From contig WFQT01000031.1 of the NCBI GenBank assembly GCA_015486895.1, forward strand, positions 1 to 6,937: a DNA stretch of 6,937 nt, written 5' to 3'. Shown here piece after piece: positions 5,503-6,937 of this stretch (position 1 is the first letter of the stretch; every line of letters begins with the position of its first letter). A model generated the notes under the pieces. That model saw only the letters and a program-made list of their open reading frames with translations. It ran no database searches and was not told the origin of the DNA. Source of the stretch: Anaerolineae bacterium. GTDB taxonomy: Bacteria; Chloroflexota; Anaerolineae; JAADDB01. The translations under genes were made by a program, and so were the position numbers.

Positions 5503-6330
5503 TCAAGAGCTTGTGTGCACTGCCGCTTCCTGGTTGTCAATTTGCTTCCCCGCAAGTTGTTGGCGGCGGGCTTCGTAGAGCGCTATTGCTCCTGCGGTGG
5601 CGGCATTGAGGGAATTGGTCCGGCCCCACATGGGCAACGCTAAGACGGCATCGCTCCGTCGACGTAGCAGCGCACCGACACCTTGATTTTCACTCCCTAC
5701 GATGAAAGCCACCGGCCCACGTAAATCGGCGTCATAAACGGATGTGGCATTGCTTGCCCCGGCCAGCGCGTACACCCAAACTCCCACTTTCTGCAGAGAA
5801 GCCACAGCCTGGTCCAGACTGCTCACCTGGGCTATAGATAGATGTTCTATAGCGCCGGCGGAAGCATTGCTGGCCGCCGGCGTCACTGCGGCTGACCGCC
5901 GCTTTGGCAAGATCACTCCCTGACAGCCAACGATCTCAGCCGCCCGCAGCAAGGTACCCACATTTTGTGTATCCTGCAGGTGGTCTAGCAGGAGGAAAAG
6001 GGGCGGGAGATCGGCTTCGCTCCGGGCTAACAATGTCTCCAGCGGTACGTAAGGGTAAAGCGAAGCGCTCAATGCCACGCCCTGGTGGTTGATTCCCGGC
6101 AGGAGTGCTTTAATCTGCTCCCGGGGGACCTTTTTGACGGCGAGTCCTTGCTTTTCCCCTCGCCGGATAGCCTCACTCAGCAAGGGATGGGGACGGTTCT
6201 CTATTGCTAATAGCAAGGTGTGAAAGCGTCGCCGCCCTGCCCGCAAAGCCTCTACCACAGTATGGCGGCCATACAGCCATTCGTAATGAACTCGATGGCT
6301 CCCTTTTGGTGGGCGTTTCACCCGGCCCAT
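5503..6330 (-). CDS. rlmB: 23S rRNA (guanosine-2'-O)-methyltransferase RlmB (TrmH/SpoU family)
   Basis: The predicted protein has 275 residues, slightly longer than usual because of N- and C-terminal tails. It has a substrate-binding domain beginning 'LYGRHTVVEAL' (about 19-29), then the SPOUT knot domain with all three motifs. Motif 1 is 'LLDHLQDTQNVGTLLRAAE' (114-132), with the conserved Asn and Arg. Motif 2 is 'FIVGSENQGV' (209-218), with the Glu. Motif 3 is 'LPMWGRTNSLNAATAGAI' (from 232), with Ser-Leu-Asn. RlmB transfers a methyl group from S-adenosylmethionine to the 2'-O of the peptidyl-transferase-centre guanosine (G2251 in E. coli numbering). Start: the ATG at 6330. A TTG at 6336 is an alternative because GGGAG lies six bases before it. 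Either start overlaps the end of cysS by 13-19 bases, so the two are co-translated. Another TrmH-family target RNA cannot be excluded. Confidence 0.9.
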   Translation of the reverse strand: MGRVKRPPKGSHRVHYEWLYGRHTVVEALRAGRRRFHTLLLAIENRPHPLLSEAIRRGEKQGLAVKKVPREQIKALLPGINHQGVALSASLYPYVPLETLLARSEADLPPLFLLLDHLQDTQNVGTLLRAAEIVGCQGVILPKRRSAAVTPAASNASAGAIEHLSIAQVSSLDQAVASLQKVGVWVYALAGASNATSVYDADLRGPVAFIVGSENQGVGALLRRRSDAVLALPMWGRTNSLNAATAGAIALYEARRQQLAGKQIDNQEAAVHTSS

Positions 6331-6937
6331 CGCCAACCACTGCTCCCACTGTTGTCTTCCACTGCAACACTGCGTTCTACCAGGCCTTCTCGTATTTTAT
6401 CGGCCAGTCCCCACTGTTTTTGGCGCCGTAGTTCTTGCCGTACTTCCAATAAAAGGTCAATGAACGGTGCTGCGTCTGCTTCTTTTTCCTCGGGGGTGAG
6501 ACGAAACCCGAGGACACCAGCTAACGTCCGTAATTTCTCTTGGCTTTCCGCCAATATATTTGGATGTACACCCGCATCGCGGGCGGCGTTAATGGCTTTC
6601 ACTAAGTTGAAAAGATGACCCAATGCCCCGGCGCTGTTGAAGTCGTCGTCCATGGCCTCTATGAAGTCACTCTCTGTGGCTTGGATCTGCCTTTGCAATG
6701 TATCTACTGCTGGCCCTGCTTCTATCTCCCCCCTGCCAGGCCGGAGCGCTGAACGTAGCCGTGCTAATGCTTTCTCGTTGTCGGCGACGACTTGTTGTCC
6801 AAAGGCCAATGGCTTGCGGTAATGGGAAGAGAGAATAATCAGGCGCAGAACGTCTGCCTCGTGTTCTGCCAGGAAGTCATCAACGGTAATGAGATTGCCT
6901 ACCGACTTGGACATTTTCTCCCCTTGTAGTTGTAACA
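6318..6937 (-). CDS. cysS: Cysteinyl-tRNA synthetase, C-terminal part (5' end beyond the window)
   Basis: The frame enters from the right edge, with 205 residues visible, and ends in TGA. It opens with 'LQLQGEKMSKSVGN', the KMSKS loop of a class I aminoacyl-tRNA synthetase in the form typical of CysRS ('GEKMSKSxGN'). It continues with 'DVLRLIILSSHYRKPL', 'AMDDDFNSAGALGHLF' and the C-terminal 'LADKIREGL', all hallmarks of CysRS in order. The usual C-terminal tail (LEDTPxGTRWR) is replaced by a diverged 'VEDNSGSSGWRW'. The HIGH motif and zinc ligands lie outside the window. The ATG at 6914 is the Met of KMSKS, not the start. The enzyme charges tRNA-Cys in the cytosol. The gene leads directly into rlmB, a frequent neighbour. 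Confidence 0.93.
   Translation of the reverse strand, partial: LQLQGEKMSKSVGNLITVDDFLAEHEADVLRLIILSSHYRKPLAFGQQVVADNEKALARLRSALRPGRGEIEAGPAVDTLQRQIQATESDFIEAMDDDFNSAGALGHLFNLVKAINAARDAGVHPNILAESQEKLRTLAGVLGFRLTPEEKEADAAPFIDLLLEVRQELRRQKQWGLADKIREGLVERSVAVEDNSGSSGWRWAG

Overview
This window reads as an ordinary chromosomal segment of a moderate-GC, free-living bacterium. A Chloroflexota-like host is my best guess, on three grounds: short helix-hairpin-helix 'GIGP...LQKAGI' repeats in a membrane-anchored protein, a small Ig-like membrane protein, and intergenic imperfect palindromes built from CAGATT/AATCTG units. The cysS-rlmB gene order is also common in Firmicutes, and the FabL-type reductase is best known from Bacillus, so the phylum call is tentative. 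I see no rRNA, tRNA, CRISPR array, transposase, phage gene or recognisable defence system.

Layout, left to right. (1) From the left edge to 2479, on the minus strand, lies most of a large membrane sensor: seven transmembrane helices, a GAF domain and three PAS domains. Its output domain is cut off by the edge; a histidine kinase is most likely. (2) A non-coding region of roughly 490 bases (2480-2969) holds an imperfect palindrome, a short sequence module present on both sides of it, and the leader of the next gene. (3) fabL (plus strand) encodes a short-chain dehydrogenase with the Tyr-x6-Lys spacing of FabL enoyl-ACP reductases, which carry out the last step of the fatty-acid elongation cycle. 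(4) Converging on it is a two-gene minus-strand unit: a membrane-anchored protein with two helix-hairpin-helix units, then a membrane-anchored protein with two Ig-like domains. (5) A second palindrome of the same style separates this unit from (6) rlmB and the 3' third of cysS, overlapping minus-strand housekeeping genes for 23S rRNA 2'-O-methylation and tRNA-Cys charging.

How they work together: cysS-rlmB is a translation unit and fabL a lipid-synthesis gene with its own leader and a strong ribosome binding site. The HhH/Ig pair is probably co-translated. Charge distribution suggests that the HhH part faces the cytoplasm and the Ig part the outside, so the pair may link the two faces of the membrane, but its function is unknown. 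The sensor and fabL are divergent across the repeat-bearing region; a regulatory link between them is speculation. The items most worth a second look are the HhH/Ig membrane pair, the palindromic repeat family with its associated module, and the FabL-type active site.
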